Shown in pieces: positions 1-6,339 of a stretch of DNA of 9,684 nucleotides. Under the pieces are notes generated by a model, which saw only the letters and a program-made list of their open reading frames with translations, was not told the DNA's origin and did no database searches. The DNA comes from an uncultured bacterium (GTDB taxonomy: Bacteria; Bacillota_A; Clostridia; Oscillospirales; Oscillospiraceae): the NCBI GenBank assembly GCA_945917385.1, contig CAMEHJ010000025.1, positions 1-9,684 on the forward strand. Direction: 5' to 3'. The number at the start of each line of letters is the position of its first letter. Position 1 is the stretch's first letter. The position numbers and the translations under genes are program-made.

Positions 1-390
1 AACCATCTCCTTGATGTCAAGCGTGCCGCGGCCCCAGATGTACCCGTCCGCAATATCGCCGGAGAAAGCGCCGTGCGTCCAGTCATTTTCGGTGCCCTTC
101 ACCACGGGGACAACGTCCTGATGGCTCATAAAAAGGGCGGGGCGGAGAGAGGGGTCGCTGCCCGGCAGAGTGATGAGCACGCTGTGACCCACAAGCTCAA
201 AGCTGCCCTCTGCCATAATGTGCGGGTAGGAAGCACGCATATGCGCCTGCAGAGCGTCAAAGCCCGCGTAGTCGCACCGGTCATTGACGGTATAGCAGCG
301 GATGGCCGATGAGAGCCTTGCTGCCGCGCCCTCGGCGTCAATGTCCGAATACTCGTTCTCGTTTGCGAAAAAAGAAGTTACGTCTGTCAT
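1..390 (-). CDS. M20 family metallopeptidase, N-terminal part (runs off left edge)
   Basis: Only the first 130 codons are present; the frame is open to base 1. The translation shows the M20 (ArgE/DapE/CPG2/carboxypeptidase S-like) N-terminal catalytic domain. [10 protein letters not shown] at about residues 87-96 carries the HxD metal ligand pair (His90, Asp92). [19 protein letters not shown] follows at 104-122, and GTLDIK at 122-127 supplies the bridging Asp125. This spacing matches the carboxypeptidase S/PM20D1-like branch, which is known to hydrolyse peptides or N-acyl amino acids using two zinc ions. There is no signal peptide, so it is cytoplasmic. The ATG overlaps the ATPase stop codon as ATGA, which implies translational coupling. 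GGAGGA lies 12-17 bases upstream, and an AGGA lies nearer. As the last visible gene of a lysine-riboswitch operon, it probably releases lysine from an imported peptide or acyl derivative (inference). The dimerisation domain and remaining metal ligands lie outside the window. Confidence 0.9.
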   Translation of the reverse strand, partial: MTDVTSFFANENEYSDIDAEGAAARLSSAIRCYTVNDRCDYAGFDALQAHMRASYPHIMAEGSFELVGHSVLITLPGSDPSLRPALFMSHQDVVPVVKGTENDWTHGAFSGDIADGYIWGRGTLDIKEMV

Positions 391-1142
391 TGTTCCTGCT
401 TATCCTCCAGATAGCGGCTGAGAAATTCGCGTGTACGCGCCTGCTTGGGATTGCCGAACACCTCGGCGGGGGAGCCCTGTTCGAGGATAACGCCGTTATC
501 CATGAACACCACGGTGTCGCTGACCTCCTTTGCGAAGGCCATCTCGTGCGTGACGACGACCATCGTCATGCCGTCGGCGGCGAGCTTTTTCATAACGTCA
601 AGCACTTCACCGACGATTTCGGGGTCGAGCGCGGAGGTAGGCTCGTCAAAGAGCATGATGTCCGGCTGCATACACAATGCGCGGGCAATGGCGACGCGCT
701 GCTTCTGTCCGCCGGAGAGCTTGCGGGAGTCCGCGTGGATGAAGTCGGCAAGCCCGACGACGGTGAGATTCTTGACGGCCTCGGCCTCCGCCTCGGCGCG
801 GGAGACCTTCTTCACCGTCATGGGCGCGAGCGTGCAGTTATCGAGCACGTTCTTGTTGTTGAAAAGGTTGAAGCTCTGAAACACCATGCCGATCTTCTGG
901 CGCAGCCGGTTGAGATCGACGCTCAGATCCATGAGGTCCTGCCCCTCGAAGATTATGGAGCCGCTGTCGGCCTCTTCAAGCAGATTGATGCAGCGCAGCA
1001 GTGTTGACTTGCCGGAGCCGGACGCGCCGATTATCGTCACGACCTCGCCGCGGTGGATGTCAAGGTCAATGCCCTTCAAAACCTTGAGACTGCCGAAAGA
1101 TTTTTCAAGGTTTCTGATACTGATTATAGTGTTGTTATCCAT
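387..1142 (-). CDS. Amino-acid ABC transporter ATP-binding protein (GlnQ/HisP type)
   Basis: This 251-residue protein is the cytoplasmic ATPase that powers the adjacent importer. All ABC motifs are intact: aromatic A-loop Phe16, Walker [10 protein letters not shown] (39-47), Q-loop Gln89 in VFQSFNLF, signature LSGGQ (142-146) followed by [10 protein letters not shown], Walker B IMLFDEP (162-168) with catalytic Glu167, D-loop SALD (170-173) and switch His199 in VVVTHEM. Length and the signature match the polar amino acid uptake (PAAT) family. The segment [10 protein letters not shown] is also typical of that family. The start is fixed by a strong GAGGAGGT five bases upstream, which overlaps the permease stop. 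The stop overlaps the M20 start (ATGA). The family motifs do not give the substrate; the lysine riboswitch 2.4 kb upstream suggests lysine. Confidence 0.96.
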   Translation of the reverse strand: MDNNTIISIRNLEKSFGSLKVLKGIDLDIHRGEVVTIIGASGSGKSTLLRCINLLEEADSGSIIFEGQDLMDLSVDLNRLRQKIGMVFQSFNLFNNKNVLDNCTLAPMTVKKVSRAEAEAEAVKNLTVVGLADFIHADSRKLSGGQKQRVAIARALCMQPDIMLFDEPTSALDPEIVGEVLDVMKKLAADGMTMVVVTHEMAFAKEVSDTVVFMDNGVILEQGSPAEVFGNPKQARTREFLSRYLEDKQEQ

Positions 1143-1153
1143 GCCGTACCTCC

Positions 1154-2296
1154 TCAGTTGGAACTCGGAATACCCTTTGCGGGGGTGTCAAGCTTCTTGG
1201 AGACATATTTGAGAAGCAGGGAAGAAAGCCATGTCAGCACAAGGTACAAAAGCGCGCCCACACAGTAAATCTCAAGCGAGCGGAAGTAGATGCCGCTGAC
1301 GGACTTGATGGAGTACATCAGATCCATAACGCCGATGACGGAGAGGACGGAGGAGTCCTTGATGTTGATGATAAACTCGTTGCCTATCGCGGGGATGGAG
1401 TTCTTGATGGCCTGCGGGAAAACAACCTTGGTCATCGTCTGCCAGTTCGTCATGCCGAGCGAGCGGGCGGCCTCCGTCTGGCCGGCGTCGATGGACTGAA
1501 TACCGCCGCGCAGAACCTCCGCGAGATAGGCGGTGGAGTTGAGAGACACGGTGCAGAGACCGGAGATAAAGAAGCTCCAGACGTTGTTTATCTCGGTGAC
1601 GGTCATATCGGTGCGCTTGAAGAGGCCGAAGCCGAAGTAGTAGAGAATGAGCGCCTGAACCATCATGGGCGTACCGCGGATGATGAAAATGTAGAAGCGG
1701 GCAAAGCTGCTCGCGGCTATCTTGAGAAACTTTACGAAGTCGTTGTCGCGGCTGTTCGGCTCCTGGATACGGCAGAAAACCATGAGCAGGCTCAGCAAGA
1801 ACGCGATTGCCGTGCCGAGAAGGGCGATGCGGATGGTCGTCCAGATACCGGTGAGAATCAAATCCTTGCCCTTTGCGGACATATATATCATGGAGGAGAC
1901 AAAGTCCTGCGGGTTTTTCTCCATCGCAAGGCAGGACTGCACCGTGTACACAAGGCGCAGCACCCAGCGGTCGGCAAGTGCGAGCACGCACACGGCGCAC
2001 AGGATGTAGGAGAGGTATCTTGAGAGCTTCATTATGCGCGGCTGCCTGAAAAACGAGCTGCCGTAGGTTTTCCAGTGGCTTGCCTTGAAGCCGAGGGCTG
2101 CAAGGCTTACCGCGATGAAGAGCCAGCACACCGCCGCGCAGACCGTGAACAGCGCGCCGCCCGGTATGAGAAAGCTGTATGGGGTCACGCCGCCGGAATA
2201 GAGCAGGCTGAGTGTGAACAGGGCGATGACGCTGCCGCCGAGATATACATAGGTGTGGTCGCGGGTAATGAAGTTTCCGCTGCTTGAATTGTTCAT
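1154..2296 (-). CDS. Amino-acid ABC transporter permease (HisM/GlnP family) with extra N-terminal membrane segments
   Basis: This is the membrane-embedded channel subunit, 380 residues from the chosen ATG, which has GGAGGA eight bases upstream. The frame is open a further 16 codons upstream, but without a comparable ribosome site. The conventional permease domain begins near residue 148 ([14 protein letters not shown]). It contains RGTPMMVQ (207-214), typical of PAAT permeases, and the EAA coupling loop at about 275-297, beginning EAARSLGM, which docks on the ATPase. The last membrane span is at about 345-362. Before this core is a region of about 145 residues with roughly three hydrophobic stretches (about 17-34, 42-69 and 93-108). 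Standard GlnP/HisM permeases of about 220-240 residues lack it. Only one permease gene is present, so the channel is presumably a homodimer. It lies 11 bases upstream of the ATPase gene. Confidence 0.93.
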   Translation of the reverse strand: MNNSSSGNFITRDHTYVYLGGSVIALFTLSLLYSGGVTPYSFLIPGGALFTVCAAVCWLFIAVSLAALGFKASHWKTYGSSFFRQPRIMKLSRYLSYILCAVCVLALADRWVLRLVYTVQSCLAMEKNPQDFVSSMIYMSAKGKDLILTGIWTTIRIALLGTAIAFLLSLLMVFCRIQEPNSRDNDFVKFLKIAASSFARFYIFIIRGTPMMVQALILYYFGFGLFKRTDMTVTEINNVWSFFISGLCTVSLNSTAYLAEVLRGGIQSIDAGQTEAARSLGMTNWQTMTKVVFPQAIKNSIPAIGNEFIINIKDSSVLSVIGVMDLMYSIKSVSGIYFRSLEIYCVGALLYLVLTWLSSLLLKYVSKKLDTPAKGIPSSN

Positions 2297-2351
2297 ATGG
2301 TAAATCCTCCGCGTATGCCGATACGCATACATTTTAATTTGCAAACTAAAC

Positions 2352-2384
2352 AGGGAAGAAAAAGAGCCGGGCTTTTTCTTCCCT
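2352..2384 (-). terminator. Hairpin between binding-protein and permease genes, proximal to the permease
   Basis: A perfect 13-bp inverted repeat (AGGGAAGAAAAAG / CTTTTTCTTCCCT) encloses a 7-base loop. Read on the minus strand it is followed by GTTTAGTTT, a poor uridine tract. It is therefore more likely a leaky terminator or an mRNA-stabilising/processing hairpin than a full stop. Transcription must continue, because no separate promoter is obvious before the permease. Confidence 0.6.
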
Positions 2385-2397
2385 CTTTATTTTACTC

Positions 2398-2428
2398 TGC
2401 CATGCTGCCCGCTCAGGGCAGCATGGCA
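2398..2428 (-). terminator. Hairpin just downstream of the binding-protein gene
   Basis: A perfect GC-rich 13-bp inverted repeat (TGCCATGCTGCCC / GGGCAGCATGGCA) with a 5-base loop starts 31 bases past the lipoprotein stop codon. Read on the minus strand, the arm is followed by GAGTAAAA, with no uridine run. A 3' stability hairpin protecting the lipoprotein message, or a partial terminator with its neighbour, fits better than an efficient intrinsic terminator. Confidence 0.6.
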
Positions 2429-2459
2429 AAATGTTTTAACAGTGAAGCGGTTTATCCGA

Positions 2460-3350
2460 TCATGCGGGAGCGTTTGCAACTGCGGTATCCCACATTGCAA
2501 GGCGGGTCTCGCTGTCAATGCCTGCAAGCGCTTCGTTTACGAGGGCGAGCAGAGCATCGTCACTCTTGCGAACACCGACGCAGGAGCCCTTCGCGGGAAG
2601 CTCGAAGCCGTTGTCGCCCTCAAACTCGATGACGACGAAGTCGGGATTGGTTTCGGTGTAGACGGATGCGCTTTCGAGGTTGATGACGATAGCGTCGCAG
2701 GCGCCCTGCTGGAGTCTTGCGACCATGTCGGGTACGCTTGCAACTGCGGTGAGGTGGTTGACGCCTTCAATCTGGTCGATAACGGTGTCAAGGGCGGTGT
2801 CTCTCTGACCGAGGACGCTTGCACCGGAGAAGTCCTGAATGGAGGTCGCGTTCTCATATGCGGAGCCGGCGTTTACCATCATTGCGTAAATTGTCTCCTT
2901 GTAAGGCTCGGAGAAGTTGATGGCCTCACGGCGCTGTGCGGTGTCCATCATGCCGGCGATGATGCAGTCGATCTGGCCTGCGTTAAGCGCGGGGATAAGG
3001 CCGTCCCAGTCCATCTTAACGATGACCAGTTCAAGGCCGAGGGCGTCCGCAACGATGCGGGCGATCTGTACGTCGTAGCCCTCTGCGTATGCGCCGGGGA
3101 CGTTCTCAACGGGGACGTTGGTGTCGCTTGCTTCGCTCTCCTGCCAGTTGGAGGGGGCGTAAGCGCACTCCATACCGACGCGGAGCTGGCCGTTGTAGGA
3201 AGCGAGGGGATCGTCTGCGGGGGCTTCGGATGCTGCGGGGGCTTCGGATGCCGCGGGGGCGGTGGTGGCTGCGGGTGCGGAGCTGCCGCAGGCGCAGAGT
3301 GCGACTGGCATGATAAGTGCCAGAAGGATGGCAGTAATTCTTCTCATCAT
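2460..3350 (-). CDS. Amino-acid ABC transporter substrate-binding lipoprotein (SBP_bac_3), probable lysine binder
   Basis: This lipid-anchored receptor captures the ligand outside the cell and delivers it to the permease. From the chosen start it has 296 residues. MMRRITAILLALIMP leads to the lipobox LCAC, with Cys21 the lipidated residue. A flexible Ala/Pro/Ser/Glu linker (about 23-50) follows, then a family-3 binding domain. That domain has LRVGMECAYAP (56-66), GYD (91-93), AGMMDTAQRR (132-141) and FSEPY (146-150). Arg140 occupies the place of the usual ligand-carboxylate arginine. The family binds polar amino acids; lysine is inferred from the riboswitch in its own leader. Start choice: the ATG at 3350 has GAGGA eight bases upstream. 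An in-frame ATG at 3365 would add MRNNK but has only a weak AAGAAG before it. First structural gene of the operon. Confidence 0.95.
   Translation of the reverse strand: MMRRITAILLALIMPVALCACGSSAPAATTAPAASEAPAASEAPADDPLASYNGQLRVGMECAYAPSNWQESEASDTNVPVENVPGAYAEGYDVQIARIVADALGLELVIVKMDWDGLIPALNAGQIDCIIAGMMDTAQRREAINFSEPYKETIYAMMVNAGSAYENATSIQDFSGASVLGQRDTALDTVIDQIEGVNHLTAVASVPDMVARLQQGACDAIVINLESASVYTETNPDFVVIEFEGDNGFELPAKGSCVGVRKSDDALLALVNEALAGIDSETRLAMWDTAVANAPA
3223..3258. repeat. Two tandem 18-bp repeats in the lipoprotein linker
   Basis: Two adjacent 18-base units (GCTTCGGATGCTGCGGGG and the same with one T-to-C change) encode repeated Ala-Pro-Ala-Ala-Ser-Glu in the spacer between the lipid anchor and the binding domain. 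Such in-frame units can change number by slippage without breaking the frame. Confidence 0.8.
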
Positions 3351-3440
3351 TTTGTTGTTCCTCATTTCTTCTTGGATTATATACTCAACACCGACTGTAA
3401 ACGCAAAGCGCGCATTTTGTGTTCACGCGGTGCGGGTATC

Positions 3441-3476
3441 AAAAAAGAACCATGAACTGTGAAACGTTCATGGCTC
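3441..3476 (-). terminator. Intrinsic terminator: expression platform of the lysine riboswitch
   Basis: On the minus strand GAGCCATGAAC (3476-3466) pairs with GTTCATGGTTC (3457-3447). This gives an 11-bp stem with one G-U pair around an 8-base loop, followed at once by six uridines (3446-3441). It lies about 43 bases beyond the aptamer and about 90 bases before the lipoprotein start, the standard position for a transcription-terminating riboswitch platform. Confidence 0.92.
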
Positions 3477-3518
3477 CTGAAAATCAGAAAACAAACATTC
3501 GGCAAAGCCGATAAGCCG

Positions 3519-3684
3519 ATGATAGCGCTCCACATTTCTGTGACAGTCTGCCGGATATTCTCCGTCAGCCCAGCGGCAAACAAAAAATCAGGTATGTTTC
3601 CGCTTCGGCGAACGCCCCTTTCCTCTGCCCGGGTCCTGAAACCCGACTGGACAAGGTACTCTTGGCGGTTCGCGCCTCTACCAT
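3519..3684 (-). promoter_or_regulatory. Lysine riboswitch (L-box) aptamer
   Basis: The 166-base leader segment carries the conserved L-box core in order on the minus strand. P1 5' arm AUGGUAG (3684-3678) is followed by AGGCGCGAAC and AGAGUACC. Next come GGAAAGGGGCGUUCGCCGAAGC, here split as GGAAAGG and GGCGUUCGCCGAAGC. GCGGAAAC with GUUUGCCGC forms P3, and CUGGGCUGA and ACUGUCAC follow. P5 is CACA-GAAA-UGUG, then GGAGCG and the P1 3' arm CUAUCAU (3525-3519) close the aptamer. P1 pairs fully with one G-U. This order and length match the known class, which binds lysine and switches off lysine biosynthesis or transport genes. With lysine bound, P1 is stable and the downstream terminator forms; without it, the operon is transcribed. 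Confidence 0.96.
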
Positions 3685-3706
3685 TTCCGATACCTGCGCA
3701 TCGGAA
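3685..3706 (-). other. Small hairpin at the 5' end of the lysine leader
   Basis: A 7-bp perfect inverted repeat (TTCCGAT / ATCGGAA) with an 8-base loop sits between the predicted transcript start and P1 and abuts the aptamer. It could help the 5' end fold separately from P1 or protect the RNA end. No known L-box role is claimed. Confidence 0.45.
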
Positions 3707-3722
3707 TTATTAAGTTGTACGC

Positions 3723-3751
3723 ATGATAAGCCAAAAAATCCGGGAAGTCAA
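3723..3751 (-). promoter_or_regulatory. SigA-type promoter of the lysine transport operon
   Basis: On the minus strand TTGACT (-35, 3751-3746) and TATCAT (-10, 3728-3723) are separated by exactly 17 bases. The expected start is near 3716-3718, about 33 bases before the riboswitch P1 arm, so the whole aptamer would be transcribed. Confidence 0.85.
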
Positions 3752-3757
3752 TACCCT

Positions 3758-3786
3758 TTTTTATGAATTGGCTTTATTCATAAAAA
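3758..3786. repeat. AT-rich 11-bp inverted repeat upstream of the lysine-operon promoter
   Basis: TTTTTATGAAT and ATTCATAAAAA flank a 7-base spacer (TGGCTTT), ending seven bases before the -35 box. A stem of almost only A-T pairs, with no uridine run after it on the minus strand, is a poor intrinsic terminator for the preceding operon. An operator or curved UP-like element is the alternative. Confidence 0.45.
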
Positions 3787-3811
3787 TAATTAAAGCGGCA
3801 AAGAGCTTATG

Positions 3812-3840
3812 TAAAAAATATACAAAGCTTTATGAGCTTT
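3812..3840 (-). terminator. Weak candidate terminator of the membrane-protein operon
   Basis: AAAGCT / AGCTTT with a 5-base loop overlaps the last codons and stop of the EamA gene. A uridine-rich stretch (GUAUAUUUUUU, 3823-3813) follows on the minus strand. The stem has only 6 bp and two G-C pairs, so termination would be inefficient and some read-through into the lysine leader is possible. Confidence 0.3.
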
Positions 3841-4729
3841 TTACCTTCGGCTTCCCGCCGAGGTTTATCAGCAGTATCGAGCCTAAAACCAGCGCGATGC
3901 CGACAAGGTTCTGAACGCTGAGCCGCTCTCCGTACAAAACCGCACCGAGCAGCGTTGCCACCACCGGCTCAACGGATGCGATGACGGAGGCCGTGCCGTT
4001 TTCAAGTCCCTCCATGCCCTTTGTGTACGACAGATACGGCAGCAGGGTGACGAAAAGCACAATGGCTGCTGTCACGGCAAAGCTGCCGGCGCCCGATGTG
4101 AGCGCGGTAAAGGCCGCCGCTCTGTCAGCTAAAAAGAAGCAGGGGACGAGCGCGAATACGAAGGTGTAAAACGAGATGGTTTTGGAGCTGTAACCGCGCT
4201 CAAGCGCGTAACGGGAGAAAATGCTGTACATCGCGTAGCCGATGCCAGCGCCGAGCCCGCACAGCAGACCAGATAAGGACAGGCGCACATCTCCGCCGAC
4301 GATGCCCGACACGAAGCCGCAGCCCAAAAAGGCGAGCGCGGCGGCGGCAAGCTTTCCCGCCGTGAGCTTTTCTTTGAACAGCGCCGCGCTCATCAAAACG
4401 ACGAATACCGGCGCCGTGTACAGCAGCACCGCCGCCGTCGAGAGCGAGGTCAGCATGATCGTGCGGAAATAGCAGAAGTTGAAGAAGGTGACGCTGATAA
4501 CGCCCGTGCCGACAAAGCACCAGAGGTCGCGCAGACGCACCCTGAACGCGCCCCTGTCTGTACAGAGAAGCAGAATAAACATAAATACCGCGGTAATGAG
4601 CGCGCGGACAAAGCACACGTCTATGGACGTGAGATTCATCGCGCTGAGCCTGCGCACAAGCAGACCCATAAAGCCCCACATACTGCCTGCTGCGGCAACA
4701 AGCAGGGCGGAAACGGTTTTGTTTTTCAT
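3830..4729 (-). CDS. EamA/DMT-superfamily transporter
   Basis: A 299-residue protein of about ten membrane spans built from two EamA repeats (about 8-142 and 152-291). The diagnostic repeated motif is clear: LLYTAP...LFKEKL (102-121) in the first half and ASVEPVVA...LYGERL (251-270) in the second. Members export amino acids or metabolites, and some move nucleotide sugars or lipid-linked intermediates; the sequence alone does not choose. The ATG at 4729 is set by GAGGTG five bases upstream. A longer in-frame start 20 codons upstream would overlap the preceding gene and lacks such a site. The preceding stop TGA is part of the ribosome site (TGAGGTG), eight bases from the start, so it is co-translated with the membrane protein before it. 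That context makes a cell-envelope substrate worth considering. Confidence 0.92.
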   Translation of the reverse strand: MKNKTVSALLVAAAGSMWGFMGLLVRRLSAMNLTSIDVCFVRALITAVFMFILLLCTDRGAFRVRLRDLWCFVGTGVISVTFFNFCYFRTIMLTSLSTAAVLLYTAPVFVVLMSAALFKEKLTAGKLAAAALAFLGCGFVSGIVGGDVRLSLSGLLCGLGAGIGYAMYSIFSRYALERGYSSKTISFYTFVFALVPCFFLADRAAAFTALTSGAGSFAVTAAIVLFVTLLPYLSYTKGMEGLENGTASVIASVEPVVATLLGAVLYGERLSVQNLVGIALVLGSILLINLGGKPKVKSS

Positions 4730-4737
4730 TGCACACC

Positions 4738-6324
4738 TCATTCCCAAATCCACGTCAGCGGGTACATAAGCTGCTTCGAGGAGGTGCACACGGTGTAGGT
4801 GCCGTATTTGCCGACCTCGGTGAGCACAGCGCCGCTGCCCTCCGCTTCAAGCCGCGCCTGCGGAAGCTCCTCGTCGACAAACACGAACAGCGCCTTCCTG
4901 TAATCGTCAAGCGTGTAGATGTCGGAGACGTTGATATACGGCACGCGCTTGAAGATAACTTCCTTTTCCCACACGCCCGCGATAAGCTCTCCGTCCGACC
5001 ACACGGCGACAAGGGGGGCGGAGATATCCTGACCGTAGACGTACTCATAGCCGTTTTCGAGGGCATACTCGCATATCTCGCGGCCTGGGGAGGGAGCGGG
5101 AGAGAGTATATGCTCTACGGAGTCTTTATAGCTCAGATGCAGATTGCAGAGAGACAGCAGGCACAGCGCCGTAACGAGCGCGGTTTTTCCTTTCCTGCCG
5201 GCGGCGCAGAACACGATTATCAGCGACAGCGCGAGCAGGGGGAAGTAGATAAACAGATAGATATCGCGTATCGTGACGCTTGTCAGCAAGGACGCCGCAA
5301 TTACCGCCGCGATGCTGATAAGGCACAGCAGCCACAGAATGTTCAGCGCCCTGTTTCCCTTCCGGAAGCGGAAAAGCACAAGGTATGTGGCACACAGCAG
5401 CACCGCCGCCCAGAAAACAAACATCAGTGCGAAAAGCGGATTTTTTGTATTGAGCACCGTGTCAAAGCCTGTGACGGAGCGAATGGCGTGCCACACGGCG
5501 GCAAGGCGCGAGGAGTAGGGCGGCTCGGTGTAGATGGTCTCGTGGGGAACGTCGAGAAGCTTTATCAAAAGCAGTCCCGCCGCGTTTGACGCGGCATAGA
5601 GACACACGCGGATAAGCGGCATTTTTTCACATTCCGGGAAGCGTTTTTCACGCAGAAAACCGGCGAGGAGGCAGAGCACCTCAAACGCGAGCAGGGGCAG
5701 AACCATGATGCAGGTCTGTCTGAGACTCTGCATACCCGTTGCAAAGCTCAGTAAAAGCGACAGCGCAAGTGAAGCCCCACGAACCTTGCCGCCGTTTCTC
5801 GCGCGCAGATAGTCGCCGAAAACGAAAAACAGCGTGATGAGATAGCAGGCGTAATAGCTGCACATCACGAAAAATAGTTGTCCTCTGTCCTCCCTTATGA
5901 TCCCCGGTGAGAACACGCAGGCGCAAAGCGCGAGAAAGCCGGAGAGCAGGCACAGCGTGTTTTTTACCGCCGGGCGCAGCATCCATACAAACGACAGCAG
6001 AATTAGCACGGACATGAGCGTCGTTGCCAGCGCCATGCCGGTGTTGACGCTGCCGGTCAGACCGTAAAAGAGAGCTGCTAAAACGGGCGTTGCCGCGACG
6101 TAGAACTGATTTCCGAAGATGTAGCTGTCGGGGAAGAGGGTTTTATTTTCCCACATGAGCTTTGCGACCAGCGTGTCCTCGTACATATCGGGAGAAGCGC
6201 AGAAGACAAAGCCATAAAAGTTTATGAACGAGAACACGGCAAAGAACGCGGCAATAACCGCGATGACAAGCAGGGTAAGGAGCTTTTCGGTCCTGCTTTT
6301 CAAAAGAGGTGAATTATCGGGCAT
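4738..6324 (-). CDS. Polytopic membrane protein of unknown family, GT-C-like layout
   Basis: This 528-residue integral membrane protein is not recognised as a named family. It has a short N-terminal tail, a first span at about 15-40, and then a loop with ASPDMYEDTLVAKLMW (43-58) whose acidic residues Asp46, Glu49 and Asp50 directly follow that span. Roughly ten further spans continue to about residue 398. The last 130 residues are soluble, probably extracytoplasmic, and end in LTWIWE. An acidic first extracytoplasmic loop, many spans and a terminal soluble domain is the layout of GT-C glycosyltransferases (inference only). The start has GGAG eight bases upstream. It begins 15 bases after the stop of the GtrII-like gene and is followed eight bases later by the EamA gene, so all three are surely one operon. 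It may instead be a catalytically inactive partner or a polymerase/ligase-like protein. Confidence 0.8.
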   Translation of the reverse strand: MPDNSPLLKSRTEKLLTLLVIAVIAAFFAVFSFINFYGFVFCASPDMYEDTLVAKLMWENKTLFPDSYIFGNQFYVAATPVLAALFYGLTGSVNTGMALATTLMSVLILLSFVWMLRPAVKNTLCLLSGFLALCACVFSPGIIREDRGQLFFVMCSYYACYLITLFFVFGDYLRARNGGKVRGASLALSLLLSFATGMQSLRQTCIMVLPLLAFEVLCLLAGFLREKRFPECEKMPLIRVCLYAASNAAGLLLIKLLDVPHETIYTEPPYSSRLAAVWHAIRSVTGFDTVLNTKNPLFALMFVFWAAVLLCATYLVLFRFRKGNRALNILWLLCLISIAAVIAASLLTSVTIRDIYLFIYFPLLALSLIIVFCAAGRKGKTALVTALCLLSLCNLHLSYKDSVEHILSPAPSPGREICEYALENGYEYVYGQDISAPLVAVWSDGELIAGVWEKEVIFKRVPYINVSDIYTLDDYRKALFVFVDEELPQARLEAEGSGAVLTEVGKYGTYTVCTSSKQLMYPLTWIWE

Positions 6325-6339
6325 AGTTTGACTCCAGAA

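Noticed and set aside
1272..2129. Alternative minus-strand frame inside the permease gene
   Set aside because: Out of frame with the permease, Arg/His-rich and motif-free; the permease frame has all family motifs.
2352..2428. The two hairpins as a CRISPR repeat pair or an insertion-sequence end
   Set aside because: The two hairpins differ in sequence, there are no spaced direct repeats, and there is no transposase or target-site duplication.
2442..3455. A long open frame on the plus strand, opposite the lipoprotein gene (337 codons)
   Set aside because: It mirrors the lipoprotein gene, is rich in Gly/Cys/Val as antisense GC-rich frames are, has no domain, and continues into the riboswitch leader.
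3500..3512. UCGGC-UUU-GCCGA hairpin as an independent terminator
   Set aside because: Only 5 bp and followed by an interrupted uridine stretch; the later 11-bp hairpin with six uridines is the better terminator. It may only help folding between aptamer and terminator.
3459..3713. Short open frames over the lysine leader on both strands
   Set aside because: They lie entirely within conserved riboswitch structure and its terminator; the RNA explanation accounts for the sequence.
4729..5589. Plus-strand open frame of 286 codons opposite the 528-residue membrane protein
   Set aside because: Composition is that of an antisense shadow (many Arg/Gln/His), with no recognisable motif, while the minus-strand frame is a coherent membrane protein with a ribosome site.
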